Positions 34,465 to 43,732 of a stretch of 64,000 bases of DNA are shown piece after piece (position 1 is the stretch's first letter; each line of letters starts with the position of its first letter). The stretch is from Flammeovirgaceae bacterium UBA5585. Lineage in GTDB: Bacteria > Bacteroidota > Bacteroidia > Cytophagales > Cyclobacteriaceae. Where the stretch lies: NCBI GenBank assembly GCA_002425185.1, contig DILT01000018.1:79313-143312 (forward strand), written 5' to 3'. Under the pieces are notes generated by a model. That model did no database searches, had not been told where the DNA came from, and saw only the letters and a program-made list of their open reading frames with translations. Position numbers and translations under genes: made by a program.

Positions 34465-35042
34465 GGGTCTAACAGTCCGTTCATTAGTATGGTAATCAGC
34501 GGCAGATAATCCCGCAATTGTTCGCGCATTATTTTCAAGGCTTTACCCATCTGGTTTTCTACTGTTTTCACCGATAGATTCATTTGATCAGCAATTTCCT
34601 GGTACTTCAGTTCTTCAAACCGACTTAGCTGAAATATGATGCGGCATTGTTCCGGTAAGGTTTGTATGGCCGCCTGAATTTTTGTTTCCAGTTCGTCACG
34701 TAAGGTGCTCTGATCGGATGCTTCATAATAGCGCTCACCTGCCCTAAGCTCTCCCTGGGCATACATTGCCCTGACTTTCAAATGCTTGATTTCATTCAGG
34801 CAGGCGTTGCGAACAGCCCGGTACAGGTAAGCTTTAACCGAAGTGGTGATGTCAATGGCTTGACGTTTTTCCCAAATGCCAATGAAAGTTCCCTGAACGA
34901 TTTCTTCTGCCTGCTCGGCATCACCTAAAAAGGTATTGGCATAGCGGCACAAGGGTTGGTAATAGGTTTTAAACATCATCTCATACGCAGTAATGTCGCC
35001 CGATCGGACCGCACTAAAACTTTCTGTATCTGATGATTGCAC
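34461..35042 (-). CDS. FecI-like ECF sigma factor (Bacteroidota family)
   Basis: 193 residues with sigma region 2 (FSAVRSGDITAYEMMFKTYYQPLCRYANTFLGDAEQAEEIVQGTFIGIWEKRQAID) and region 4 (IQTLPEQCRIIFQLSRFEELKYQEIADQMNLSVKTVENQMGKALKIMREQL). This is the Bacteroidota FecI subfamily paired with FecR, with the 4-nt overlap expected of a coupled pair. It probably drives its own operon, including the STN/surface-repeat gene. Unlike typical pairs, no SusC/SusD follow. Confidence 0.93.
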   Translation of the reverse strand: MQSSDTESFSAVRSGDITAYEMMFKTYYQPLCRYANTFLGDAEQAEEIVQGTFIGIWEKRQAIDITTSVKAYLYRAVRNACLNEIKHLKVRAMYAQGELRAGERYYEASDQSTLRDELETKIQAAIQTLPEQCRIIFQLSRFEELKYQEIADQMNLSVKTVENQMGKALKIMREQLRDYLPLITILMNGLLDP

Positions 35043-35262
35043 TATGCCAAGTGGTTTCAGCGCAAGTTAAGGTTTTAGGCGGTTTTCGTATAGGACAATC
35101 CAGCGGGTAATTACCCCTATCGTCCACTTCAATATTTTAAATCTCCAATTTCCGCCTGTATAACCCACCTGCGTTCTATCCTTAAAAATACGTGCTTAAA
35201 AAACAGGCCCTCCATAAGGTTAGGAAGGATTGTATCTTGTCCACCCTAAATACACTCATCCT

Positions 35263-38200
35263 ATGAAAAGATTATTACTAGTATTAATGGTTGCCTGTTT
35301 GGTGGCACCCCTTTGTGCCCAAAAGCTTGATATGGAAAAGCTTAAGGGAATAACCCCGCGGGCAATAGGCCCAGCAGGCATGAGCGGCCGTATTACGGCT
35401 ATTGATGTGGTGGTGAGCAACCCGGATATTATTTATGCCGGTGCGGCATCGGGTGGCGTATGGCTTTCTACCAGTGGAGGCGTAACCTGGGAACCCATAT
35501 TTGACAAGGAGACAACACTTTCCATTGGAGCCATTGCCATTCAGCAAGATAACCCGGCAGTGGTTTGGGTAGGTACCGGTGAGGGCAACCCGCGTAACAG
35601 TTTAAATGGTGGAGATGGCTTGTATAAAACGTTGGATGGCGGAAAAACCTGGAAGAAGGTTGGCCTGGAGAAAACCCGTCATATCCATCGCATTATAATC
35701 GACCCCAAAAATCCGAATACTGTTTATATAGGTGCCATTGGTTCACCGTGGGGCGAACATCCAGAACGGGGTGTTTATAAAACTACCGATGGTGGTGTAA
35801 CATGGGAAAAAATTCTTTTTGTCAATAACAAAACCGGTTGTGCAGAGTTGGTGATGGATCCATCCAACCCGAATAAATTATTCGCCAACATGTGGGAGCA
35901 TCGCAGGATGCCCTGGACGTTTACTTCCGGTGGTCCGGGATCAGGCCTGCACGTAACCTATGATGGCGGTAAAACCTGGAAGAAGTTAACCAGCAAAGAA
36001 GGATTGCCTGAAGGTGATCTTGGCCGGATGGGTCTTGCCATTGCGCGAAGCAAGCCGAACGTTGTGTACGCGTTGATTGAGTCCAAGAAGAATGCCTTAT
36101 ACCGTTCCGAAGATGGCGGTGAGAAGTGGACCATGGTAAATGACAAGAATGAAATTGGTGATCGTCCATTCTACTACTACGAGATTTATGTTGATCCGAA
36201 AAATGAAAACAGGCTTTATTCTATTTTCTCGCGCGTTAGTGTGAGTGAAGATGGTGGAAAATCATTTAAAGAGTTATTGCCCTATTATGGTGTTCATCCC
36301 GATCACCACGCCTGGTGGATTCATCCGGAGAATCCAAGCTTTATTATTGATGGCAACGATGGTGGCTTGAATATTTCGCGCGACATGGGCAAAACCTGGG
36401 TGTTTGCCGATAACATTCCGGTAGGTCAGTTTTATCACATCAATGTTGATATGGATCATCCGTACAATGTGTATGGCGGTATGCAGGACAACGGCACGTG
36501 GGTTGGTCCGGCATATGTTTGGCGCAATGCCGGTATACGAAACGCCTACTGGCAGGAAGTTTTATTTGGCGATGGTTTCGATGCAGCCCCCGATCCGGAC
36601 GATAACCGGTATGGCTATGCCATGTCGCAAGGTGGAAACCTGGCGCGCTATGATTTAAAAACCGGGTTTACCAAAAACCTGCGGCCTACGCATCCGGATG
36701 CAAACATGAAATTACGTTTCAACTGGAATGCCGCCCTGGCGCAGGATCCATTCAGCAATTCAACAATTTATTATGGCAGCCAGTTTTTGCACAAGTCAGC
36801 AAACAAAGGGGATACCTGGGAAATTATTTCTCCTGATCTGACAACCAACGATCCATCCAAGCAGAAGCAACACGAAAGTGGGGGCATGACGATGGATGCT
36901 ACCGGTGCAGAAAACCATTGTACCATACTAACTATTGCGCCAAGTCAGGTTAAACAAGGTGTGATTTGGATAGGTACCGATGATGGCCAGATTCAAGTAA
37001 CACAAGATGGCGGCAAAACCTGGTCGAACACAACGGCAAAAATTGTGGGCATGCCTAAGAATGCCTGGGTGGCGCAAATACAAGCGTCCACATACAATGC
37101 CGGTGAAGCATTTGCTGTCGTAAATAATTATAGAATGTTCGACTACAAACCTTACTTATTCCGCACCAAAGATTTTGGTGCCACCTGGGAAAGCCTGGTT
37201 ACTCCTGCGCAGGTTGGCGAAAGCAATTTTACGTTGTCTGTCGTTCAGGATCCTGTTGAACCAAAACTGATGTTTCTTGGAACAGAGAATGGATTGTTTG
37301 TAAGTATTGATGGTGCAAAAAACTGGACCAAGTGGACAAACGGATATCCTGCAGGAACACCTACGATTGATATGGTGATCCATCCGCGTGAGCATGATCT
37401 TGTAATCGGTACGTTTGGCCGTGCCATTTATGTGTTGGATGACATTCGTCCGCTGCGCGAGATGGCTACCTCATCGGCAGTGGCAGCTAAAACCACACAT
37501 ATTTTCACACCACCAGATGCTTACTTAGTTTCCATTCAACAACCCTCAGGTCCCCGCTTTGATGCGAATGCTGTATTCAATGGACAAAACCGTCAGTCAG
37601 GTGCCATGATAACCTATTCTGTAAATAAACCCTCGGCACCTTCAACACCTCAGCCAGCTGCCGACCCGAAGGCTAAAAAGGGCAAAGAAGAAGTTAAACC
37701 TGCTGCCGCATCTACACCTAAATCGAACGTGAAGTATGATTCCGTGAAGCTGGAGATAGTTAATGCGAAAGGTGAGTTGGTAAATACCATCCGACAGAAA
37801 GCACCGGAAACCAATGGTGTTTACCGAATGAGTTGGATGTTGAATGAGAAGAGTGACCGGCAGCCTTCGCGTGAGCGCCCTCGTGGTGGCATGGGTGGAG
37901 GCGGAGGCTTTGGTGGCTTTGGCGGTACGCCAGTACTTCCGGGCACCTATAAGTTGCGTCTGACGTTCGGTGATCAAAAGGACTCGACTTCCATTGTTGT
38001 GAAAACCGATCCCCGTATGGATGTACCGGTTTCTGTATATGAACAGCGTTACACGATGATCAAGGATTTACAGAAACTAAGAGCAATTGCTACCACGGCT
38101 ACCGACAGACTGCGCGAATCGAAAGAAATTGCTGAAGAGTATGAGAAAAAAATAAAAGATTCGAAACGTACCGATCTGAAAGAAGCGGCTGATAAAACAA

Positions 38201-38511
38201 AAGCGGTTAAAGATTCGGTGAATGCCCTGTTTGATTTTATACTGGGTAAGGTTGATACACGCCAGGGTATTGTGCGTTCACCCGACCCAACACCGGTGTC
38301 GTATATTCAAACGGCACAAGGGTACATTGGGCGGTCACGCGATCCGATAAGCGAAACCGACAGACGGGTGTATAAGCATGCAGAAGATAAAATTGCTGAA
38401 GTGACAAAGCGCGTGAACAACTTCTATGAAACTACATGGAAACACTATCGCGAGTTGATGGAGAAGGTAACGCTTTCACCGTTTAAGGATTATGAGCCAC
38501 TTAAGCAGTAA
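35263..38511 (+). CDS. Secreted BNR/sortilin-type repeat protein, 1082 residues
   Basis: A signal peptide (MKRLLLVLMVACLVAPLCAQ) precedes a large double beta-propeller (about 40-720) with Asp-box-like BNR/VPS10 signatures: GVWLSTSGGVTWEP, GLYKTLDGGKTWKKV, GVYKTTDGGVTWEKI, HVTYDGGKTWKKL, IQVTQDGGKTWSN and others. Repeats end with VIGTFGRAIYVLDDIRPL. A low-complexity Lys/Ala/Pro insert and a Gly-rich run (GGMGGGGGFGGFGGT) separate it from a C-terminal helical domain. Such proteins, often labelled glycosyl hydrolase by homology, lack a proven activity. Single gene; ATG 35263 is chosen as it directly precedes the signal peptide. Confidence 0.9.
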   Translation: MKRLLLVLMVACLVAPLCAQKLDMEKLKGITPRAIGPAGMSGRITAIDVVVSNPDIIYAGAASGGVWLSTSGGVTWEPIFDKETTLSIGAIAIQQDNPAVVWVGTGEGNPRNSLNGGDGLYKTLDGGKTWKKVGLEKTRHIHRIIIDPKNPNTVYIGAIGSPWGEHPERGVYKTTDGGVTWEKILFVNNKTGCAELVMDPSNPNKLFANMWEHRRMPWTFTSGGPGSGLHVTYDGGKTWKKLTSKEGLPEGDLGRMGLAIARSKPNVVYALIESKKNALYRSEDGGEKWTMVNDKNEIGDRPFYYYEIYVDPKNENRLYSIFSRVSVSEDGGKSFKELLPYYGVHPDHHAWWIHPENPSFIIDGNDGGLNISRDMGKTWVFADNIPVGQFYHINVDMDHPYNVYGGMQDNGTWVGPAYVWRNAGIRNAYWQEVLFGDGFDAAPDPDDNRYGYAMSQGGNLARYDLKTGFTKNLRPTHPDANMKLRFNWNAALAQDPFSNSTIYYGSQFLHKSANKGDTWEIISPDLTTNDPSKQKQHESGGMTMDATGAENHCTILTIAPSQVKQGVIWIGTDDGQIQVTQDGGKTWSNTTAKIVGMPKNAWVAQIQASTYNAGEAFAVVNNYRMFDYKPYLFRTKDFGATWESLVTPAQVGESNFTLSVVQDPVEPKLMFLGTENGLFVSIDGAKNWTKWTNGYPAGTPTIDMVIHPREHDLVIGTFGRAIYVLDDIRPLREMATSSAVAAKTTHIFTPPDAYLVSIQQPSGPRFDANAVFNGQNRQSGAMITYSVNKPSAPSTPQPAADPKAKKGKEEVKPAAASTPKSNVKYDSVKLEIVNAKGELVNTIRQKAPETNGVYRMSWMLNEKSDRQPSRERPRGGMGGGGGFGGFGGTPVLPGTYKLRLTFGDQKDSTSIVVKTDPRMDVPVSVYEQRYTMIKDLQKLRAIATTATDRLRESKEIAEEYEKKIKDSKRTDLKEAADKTKAVKDSVNALFDFILGKVDTRQGIVRSPDPTPVSYIQTAQGYIGRSRDPISETDRRVYKHAEDKIAEVTKRVNNFYETTWKHYRELMEKVTLSPFKDYEPLKQ

Positions 38512-38525
38512 TGAATAGATGATAT

Positions 38526-38672
38526 CGTCATTGTGAGGAATCCCGATGATAATCGGGATAACGAAGCAATCCAAACTTTACATTGAGTTCATACTATAAT
38601 AATGTGGGATTGCTTCGTCACGCAGAAGATTGGTGAAATTGATAATGATTGAAAAGCGTTCCTCGCATGACG
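38526..38672. repeat. Composite inverted repeat
   Basis: Outer arms CGTCATTGTGAGGAA (38526-38540) and TTCCTCGCATGACG (38659-38672) are near complementary; ACGAAGCAATCC (38561-38572) and GGATTGCTTCGT (38607-38618) form an exact 12-bp inner stem; ATCCCGAT/ATCGGGAT gives a third small stem at about 38540-38559. This matches the CGTCATTGCGAGGAACGAAGCAATC repeat family seen in many bacterial genomes. Confidence 0.75.
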
Positions 38673-38703
38673 GGCTATGCTAACCCTTAACAATAAATAA
38701 ATG

Positions 38704-38741
38704 AAAGTCTGGCGGGTTTAATGCCCCAGACTTTTATTTTT
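38704..38741 (+). terminator. Rho-independent terminator overlapping the next gene's leader
   Basis: AAAGTCTGG (38704-38712) pairs with CCAGACTTT (38726-38734), 13-nt loop, followed by TATTTTT. It would end the BNR-protein transcript; TATTTTTG at 38735-38742 also fits a -7 element for the ABC gene 10 nt downstream. Confidence 0.65.
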
Positions 38742-38751
38742 GAGCCGCTTT

Positions 38752-39384
38752 ATGGTAACGATTAAAAACTTGTCATTTGCGTACGGAGATCAAAAGGGTA
38801 TTAGCTTTCCTGATTTCAGCATTAACAAAGGCGAACACTGCCTGTTGTTGGGGGAATCCGGCAGTGGAAAAACTACCTTGCTCCATATTTTAGGAGGGTT
38901 ACTGCGCGGGTATTCGGGATCGGTGGAAGTGGCAGGAACAGAATTATCTGCTCTTTCAGAAACGGCCCTCGATCATTTTCGCGGCAAGCACATGGGCTTT
39001 GTGTTTCAGCGTAACCACCTGATCAGTGCGCTTACCGTAGAGAAGAATTTGATTATGGCGCCTTACCTGGCTGAACTACCTGTGGAGCACCAAAAGGTTG
39101 ATGATGTTTTAAGAAGTCTGGGAATAGCGGAAAAAAAGCACACTAAAGTTACAGAACTTAGTCAGGGCCAGGCCCAGCGTGTGGCCATAGCCCGGGCTGT
39201 ATTTAACAACCCACCGGTTATTCTGGCCGATGAGCCCACTTCGGCATTGGATGATAAAAGTTGTGCGCAGGTAATCAATTTACTGATTCAGCAAGCCAAC
39301 GCGCACAAGGCCACCTTGCTGGTAGCTACGCACGATCAGCGTTTAAAAGATATGATTTCCAAACAGATTAGTTTGCACGGATGA
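38752..39384 (+). CDS. ABC transporter ATP-binding protein (MacB/LolD-like)
   Basis: 210 residues with Walker A GESGSGKTTLL, Q-loop VFQRNHL, signature LSQGQAQRVAIA (a variant of LSGGQ), Walker B VILADEPTSALD and H-loop ATHDQ. It pairs with the FtsX-fold permease that begins inside its stop codon (ATGA). The frame also opens with a TTG at 38740, but ATG 38752 gives the usual start. Together with the small exported protein at 40717 the set resembles the zinc-acquisition type operon of Vibrio (ZrgBCD-like) by my recollection of that layout, which is inference. Confidence 0.9.
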   Translation: MVTIKNLSFAYGDQKGISFPDFSINKGEHCLLLGESGSGKTTLLHILGGLLRGYSGSVEVAGTELSALSETALDHFRGKHMGFVFQRNHLISALTVEKNLIMAPYLAELPVEHQKVDDVLRSLGIAEKKHTKVTELSQGQAQRVAIARAVFNNPPVILADEPTSALDDKSCAQVINLLIQQANAHKATLLVATHDQRLKDMISKQISLHG

Positions 39385-40628
39385 ATATACTACTCCTCGT
39401 TTGGAATTATTTAAAAGCAAAACCGCTGAACACAGCGTTGAACATCGTTTTGCTGTCACTCGGTATCGCGGTAATTGTTGTGCTGTTGCTATTCAATAAG
39501 CAACTGGAGGAAAAAATTTCAGAGAATGCACGCGGCATCGACCTGGTAGTAGGGGCAAAGGGTAGTCCGCTTCAACTTATATTGTGTAATATTTTTCATA
39601 TCGATTTCCCTACCGGAAACATCAACTTAAAGGAAGCCGAACGCATTGCCAAAAACCGGTTGGTAAAAAATGCCATACCCCTGGCCCTGGGCGATAGTTA
39701 TGGAGCCTATCGCATTATCGGTACTGATCAACGCTATGCTGAGTTGTATAAAGCAGAGGTTGCACAAGGCGAATGGTTTTCGGAAGAACTGGAAGTTGTG
39801 CTTGGCGCCAATGTAGCAGCCATGACCAAACTCAATTTGAATGATGAATTCGCCAGTGCGCACGGGCTCACGGTTGGCGGTCATGCGCACGATGAACACA
39901 ATTTTGTAGTGAAAGGAATATTGAAGCGATCCAATACGGTGTTGGATAATCTCATCCTTACTTCCGTAGAAAGTGTGTGGCATGTGCACGATCTGCATAC
40001 CGAAGAAGATCATCAACACCATGAGCAGGACACTTCTTTTGTAGCTTCTCCATTGGTGCCTTCTATCGCAGCTGGCGATTCCACAAAAGAAATAACATCG
40101 TTATTGATACAGTATCGTTCCGCCATGGGCGCTATTCAGTTGCCCCGTTTTGTTAACGGCCAAAGTAGTTTGCAGGCAGCATCGCCAGCATTCGAAACTG
40201 CGCGGCTGTTTTCTATTTTAGGTGTTGGCGTGGATATTCTGATGGCCTTTGCGTACGTACTCATTTTTATTTCAGCGTTGAGCATCTTTATTGCATTGTA
40301 CAATTCCCTTCGGGAAAGACGTTACGACCTGGCCATTATGCGCTCCATGGGCGCTACCCGATTAAAGTTGGTGGTAACCATTTTATCGGAAGGCGTGTTA
40401 CTTACTTTGCTGGGCAGTGTAATCGGGTTGTTGCTGGGGCATGGGGTGTTAATGATCATGACGGCCTTTGTGACCGAAACCCAGAAAGCCGGGATAAGCG
40501 GTATTGTTTTCTACCATGAAGAATGGATAATTTTGGCGGGAAGTTTGTTGTTAGGGGTGTTGTGTGCGTTAATACCGGCATGGCAGGCCTACCGAACCGA
40601 TATATCAAAAGTGCTGGCGGGGAATTGA
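39381..40628 (+). CDS. FtsX/MacB-type ABC permease with histidine-rich loop
   Basis: 415 residues: one N-terminal membrane helix (about 16-38), a large periplasmic domain (about 40-285) and three C-terminal helices (FAYVLIFISALSIFIALYNSL; LLTLLGSVIGLLLGHGVLMIM; IILAGSLLLGVLCALIPAW). The periplasmic domain carries GGHAHDEHNFVVKG and WHVHDLHTEEDHQHHEQD (about 166-220), about eleven histidines in 55 residues, a likely site for zinc or another transition metal. Such permeases drive mechanotransmission rather than classical transport; a metal-linked role is inferred. Confidence 0.88.
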   Translation: MNILLLVWNYLKAKPLNTALNIVLLSLGIAVIVVLLLFNKQLEEKISENARGIDLVVGAKGSPLQLILCNIFHIDFPTGNINLKEAERIAKNRLVKNAIPLALGDSYGAYRIIGTDQRYAELYKAEVAQGEWFSEELEVVLGANVAAMTKLNLNDEFASAHGLTVGGHAHDEHNFVVKGILKRSNTVLDNLILTSVESVWHVHDLHTEEDHQHHEQDTSFVASPLVPSIAAGDSTKEITSLLIQYRSAMGAIQLPRFVNGQSSLQAASPAFETARLFSILGVGVDILMAFAYVLIFISALSIFIALYNSLRERRYDLAIMRSMGATRLKLVVTILSEGVLLTLLGSVIGLLLGHGVLMIMTAFVTETQKAGISGIVFYHEEWIILAGSLLLGVLCALIPAWQAYRTDISKVLAGN

Positions 40629-40705
40629 TTCAAGGTTCAATATTTAAAATTCAATATTGATAGATTGAACGTTGAATCTCGAATCTTAAATCTTGAATTT
40701 TGAAT
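40629..40705. repeat. AT-rich imperfect inverted repeat
   Basis: TTCAA/TTGAA-type units alternate through the 88-nt gap between the permease and the small exported protein (TTCAAGGTTCAATATTT and TTAAATCTTGAATTTTGAA among others). It is a common kind of intergenic filler; no terminator U-tract follows. Confidence 0.4.
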
Positions 40706-40716
40706 AATGATATAGA

Positions 40717-41163
40717 ATGAAAAAACTACTGATTACTTTATGCGTTGTGTTACTGGCTGGGCTGGCATTTGCCCAAACTCCGAAGTTTGATGCCTGGAAT
40801 GAATTTGCCAAAACCAAATTTGAACCCAAGTACTACGAAAAGCTTGGCGAATATTTGTTCTATCCCAGCTTCTCTGAATCTTTAAAAGCTTTAGAAGGAA
40901 AGGAAATTACCGTAGAAGGTTTTTATGTGCCCTTTGCACCGGAAGAAGGCAATTATATCATTCTTTCTAAATACCCGATGAGCCAATGTTTCTTTTGCGG
41001 AGGCGGAGGCCCGGAGTCGATTGCCGAGGTTAGCTTCAAAGGTGCAGTGCCTAAATTCCAGGTCGATGACCTGATCACTATACGGGGCAAACTCAAACTC
41101 AATGCCTCTGACATTGAGCATGTGAATTTTATTTTGGAAGAGGCGGTGTTGGTAAAGAAATAA
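40717..41163 (+). CDS. Small exported protein with C-x2-C motif (DUF3299-like)
   Basis: 148 residues: signal peptide (MKKLLITLCVVLLAGLAFAQ) and a domain with GKEITVEGFYVPF, YIILSKYPMSQCFFCGGGGPESIAEVSFKG and DDLITIRGKLKLNASDIEHVNFILEEAVLV. The layout is an OB-like barrel with a Cys pair (CFFC) in a Gly loop, as in DUF3299 proteins of metal-linked ABC operons. It is separated from the permease by an 88-nt repeat but points the same way, so a shared function is likely. DUF3299 assignment is from motif memory. Confidence 0.7.
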   Translation: MKKLLITLCVVLLAGLAFAQTPKFDAWNEFAKTKFEPKYYEKLGEYLFYPSFSESLKALEGKEITVEGFYVPFAPEEGNYIILSKYPMSQCFFCGGGGPESIAEVSFKGAVPKFQVDDLITIRGKLKLNASDIEHVNFILEEAVLVKK

Positions 41164-41314
41164 CAGCGTTAACAAAATACCGCTCAATGCTTTCCTGTAT
41201 TCGATTGTTGAGCTCTATTCAGTTTAAGCTCATCTAAGAGCGAACTGATTTTGGGTTTTAAACGATAGATCCGGAATACAAATTCAAATGAGGTTACCAC
41301 TGGAATGTAGTGTG

Positions 41315-42067
41315 TTACTTCAATATAAATTGCTTATCTAATGTATAAATCAAATTGATGCTCCAGTCAAAATCCTGTGCCGGTATTTCTGAAGCTATTG
41401 CTTTATTTACGATGCCCGAAATGGTTATCGGGAAGTCACGGATACCAAATGTGGTAGTTGCGTTTACATAAAAACCATCGTCCGCGTCTACCTTAAGATA
41501 AAATAGTTGTGGATTGAAACTTACATATGTTTTACCCGTGAGTTTGATTTTGGTAAAGTTTCCTTGAAGTGACAGGAAATTAGAATTTTGCGGACCGTGT
41601 TTTTGAAAGCCATGACCGCGCAAATAGTATACACCCACGCTAACGTGATCTGAAACCTTGTAGGTTGGAATAATTTCCAACGCGAGAAAACGCCTGGCAA
41701 CTGACAACTCTTCTTCTATGCCGTTTATTAAAACAGTACGCGTTACATAATTCAGACCCGGCAGGTGCCCACCAAACGACAACTGGAATTTGGGTTTGAT
41801 GATGGCCTTATATCGATAGATAAAGATAAATGACCAGGGGCGCCCCTCCAATGCATACCGAAACTGAGGTTCAAAGCTCCAGCGTTTATTACCCATGCGC
41901 ATATCCAGAAAAGCAGCCGGATCACCCAGCGTAAAAGCTGGTATAATGGAGAATCCATTGTTGGTTACACTCACATCGGCTCTGAAAAAAAAGGTGCTGT
42001 CGCGCTGTGCTTGGCCGTAGTTTAAGCTCACCAGGCAAGCCAGCATAAGGGATAGTTTGATTTTCAT
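41315..42067 (-). CDS. Hypothetical exported protein, outer-membrane beta-barrel-like
   Basis: 250 residues: signal peptide (MKIKLSLMLACLVSLNYGQAQ) and alternating strands rich in aromatic residues (WSFEPQFRYAL, WSFIFIYRYKA, FLALEIIPTYKVS, YVSFNPQLFYLKV) ending with a C-terminal Phe-Ile-Leu-Lys, compatible with a small outer-membrane barrel. No family recognised. It ends the run of exported-enzyme genes at 42112-47579, 44 nt after the carboxylesterase, and could serve as their outer-membrane route (inference). Confidence 0.6.
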   Translation of the reverse strand: MKIKLSLMLACLVSLNYGQAQRDSTFFFRADVSVTNNGFSIIPAFTLGDPAAFLDMRMGNKRWSFEPQFRYALEGRPWSFIFIYRYKAIIKPKFQLSFGGHLPGLNYVTRTVLINGIEEELSVARRFLALEIIPTYKVSDHVSVGVYYLRGHGFQKHGPQNSNFLSLQGNFTKIKLTGKTYVSFNPQLFYLKVDADDGFYVNATTTFGIRDFPITISGIVNKAIASEIPAQDFDWSINLIYTLDKQFILK

Positions 42068-42111
42068 TGTTAAGGAGGAGTAGGTTTAATTTTCTTATAA
42101 TACAGTTTATG

Positions 42112-43725
42112 TTAAATGCCTCCACGTGTTTGAATCCGATCCCTATTTTTAAATGCCTTTTCAATCACATCGAATCTGGCTTTGCGTGGATCGTGCTTGC
42201 CTGTGACGTTCCCATCTAAATCGACATCCAGGATTTCCTCTTTTTGAATCGTGTAGGCAGGCCAACCTGGCAAACCCTTTCCGTTGGGATTTCCTGTTTT
42301 GGCAAAGTTTACCCAATATGTATTCATAATCCTTGCTAACTCTTTTTCGTGGGGTGTTGCTTCGGTGGTTCCCCATCGTGCATGGAGGGTGTTAAATACA
42401 AACGAAACATCTGAGCCGTGACCGGCACCATAGCGGGCCCGCTCGCGCATCGGCACGGGAACGTATCCGAATTGAAACATGTACGTTGGTGCCCGTTTAG
42501 CGGCAAATGCTCTTGCGGTCATCCGTGCGGGTTCACCCCACACCCAGTCGGTATTCAACAGGGTTTGCACTTCGGCAAATTCTTTTGAGCCATCCGGATC
42601 ATAGGCAGCTTTCACTTCTGCTGCAAGGTCACCAAACAGTGAAAAGAGTTGTTCTTTTGAAGCGGCCGTACTAACGAAAGCTCCACTTACTTCTGCGCTG
42701 CAATTTCCAATCATGAGCGGAACGTTTGCCTGTCTTCCTGCTTTGTAGGCGCTCTCTGCTGTTTCAACTACCAGTTTGCCATCAAGGATTGGCCCTGAAT
42801 ATGTTCTAGCACCCGTGCTATCTGTTTCCTGACCACCATCCACAATTTGTTCAACAGAAAGCGCGCGGAGTTTTGCCAATACAACACCATCGGTGCTTTC
42901 GATCTTATGCTTGCGCGCAAAGTTTATCCCGATGGTTTCTGCTGAAACAGGATAGAGTGGATCAGCATTTTCTTTATTGATTGGCCTGCCGGTAAGAACA
43001 CCATCGCGGCCACCTCCGGAATGACTGATCGCTTTATGGAAAAGACCTTTTGCAGCATGAATTGTCAGCAATGAGTGAACCGATACGCCACCAGCAGAAA
43101 AACCAAAAATCGTTACGTTATCCGGATCGCCTCCAAACGCAGCAATGTTTTCCTTGATCCACTTCAATGCTGCAATCTGATCCATGTAGGCATAACTGCC
43201 TTTAAATTCTTCCGGATGTTCTTTGCTCAATGCGGGGTGCGCAAAATGACCGAGGCGACCGAGCCTGTAATTGATAGTCGTGAGGATCACGCCTTGTTTT
43301 GCAAATGCATCACCTTCTGACCCAGGTCCGGAGCCACTCCCTCCTGTAAAGCCACCTCCGTGAATCCAAACCATCACTGGCAATTTTGATTTCTTCGTAG
43401 CGGTAGCCGGTGTCCACACATTCAGAAAAAGACAATCTTCGGATTGAATAGCAGTCGAACCGGGCCAGGCTCGCTGTGGGCAATCAGCACAGTCTTTGGT
43501 TGCATCACGAACATCTTTCCATGGCGTTACCGGCTGCGGTGGTCGCCAGCGAAATTCACCCACCGGTGGGGCGGCATAAGGAATGCCTTTAAAAGACGCG
43601 ACACCTTCTTTGACTGTTCCGCGTACATCGCCTGAAGCAGTTTTCACTACTGGGCCTGAAGATTGCTGCGCATGTGAATTCCATGCGAAGAGGAGAAACG
43701 CAATTACAACAGATATCTTTTTCAT
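42112..43725 (-). CDS. Type-B carboxylesterase, exported
   Basis: 537 residues: signal peptide (MKKISVVIAFLLFAWNSHAQQ) then the carboxylesterase/lipase fold: TASGDVRGTV..FKGIPYAAPPVGEFRWRPPQP, EDCLFLNVWTP, VMVWIHGGGFTGGSG (oxyanion hole), FGFSAGGVSVHSLL (nucleophile Ser in GFSAGG), GHGSDVSFVF (His). The nucleophile elbow reads G-F-S-A-G instead of the usual G-E-S-A-G. Substrate unknown; esters of aromatic or aliphatic acids are typical. The start at 43725 is the ATG before the signal peptide; the frame extends upstream. Seven nt after the CMD gene in a tight operon. Confidence 0.92.
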   Translation of the reverse strand: MKKISVVIAFLLFAWNSHAQQSSGPVVKTASGDVRGTVKEGVASFKGIPYAAPPVGEFRWRPPQPVTPWKDVRDATKDCADCPQRAWPGSTAIQSEDCLFLNVWTPATATKKSKLPVMVWIHGGGFTGGSGSGPGSEGDAFAKQGVILTTINYRLGRLGHFAHPALSKEHPEEFKGSYAYMDQIAALKWIKENIAAFGGDPDNVTIFGFSAGGVSVHSLLTIHAAKGLFHKAISHSGGGRDGVLTGRPINKENADPLYPVSAETIGINFARKHKIESTDGVVLAKLRALSVEQIVDGGQETDSTGARTYSGPILDGKLVVETAESAYKAGRQANVPLMIGNCSAEVSGAFVSTAASKEQLFSLFGDLAAEVKAAYDPDGSKEFAEVQTLLNTDWVWGEPARMTARAFAAKRAPTYMFQFGYVPVPMRERARYGAGHGSDVSFVFNTLHARWGTTEATPHEKELARIMNTYWVNFAKTGNPNGKGLPGWPAYTIQKEEILDVDLDGNVTGKHDPRKARFDVIEKAFKNRDRIQTRGGI

Positions 43726-43732
43726 TTGAATG

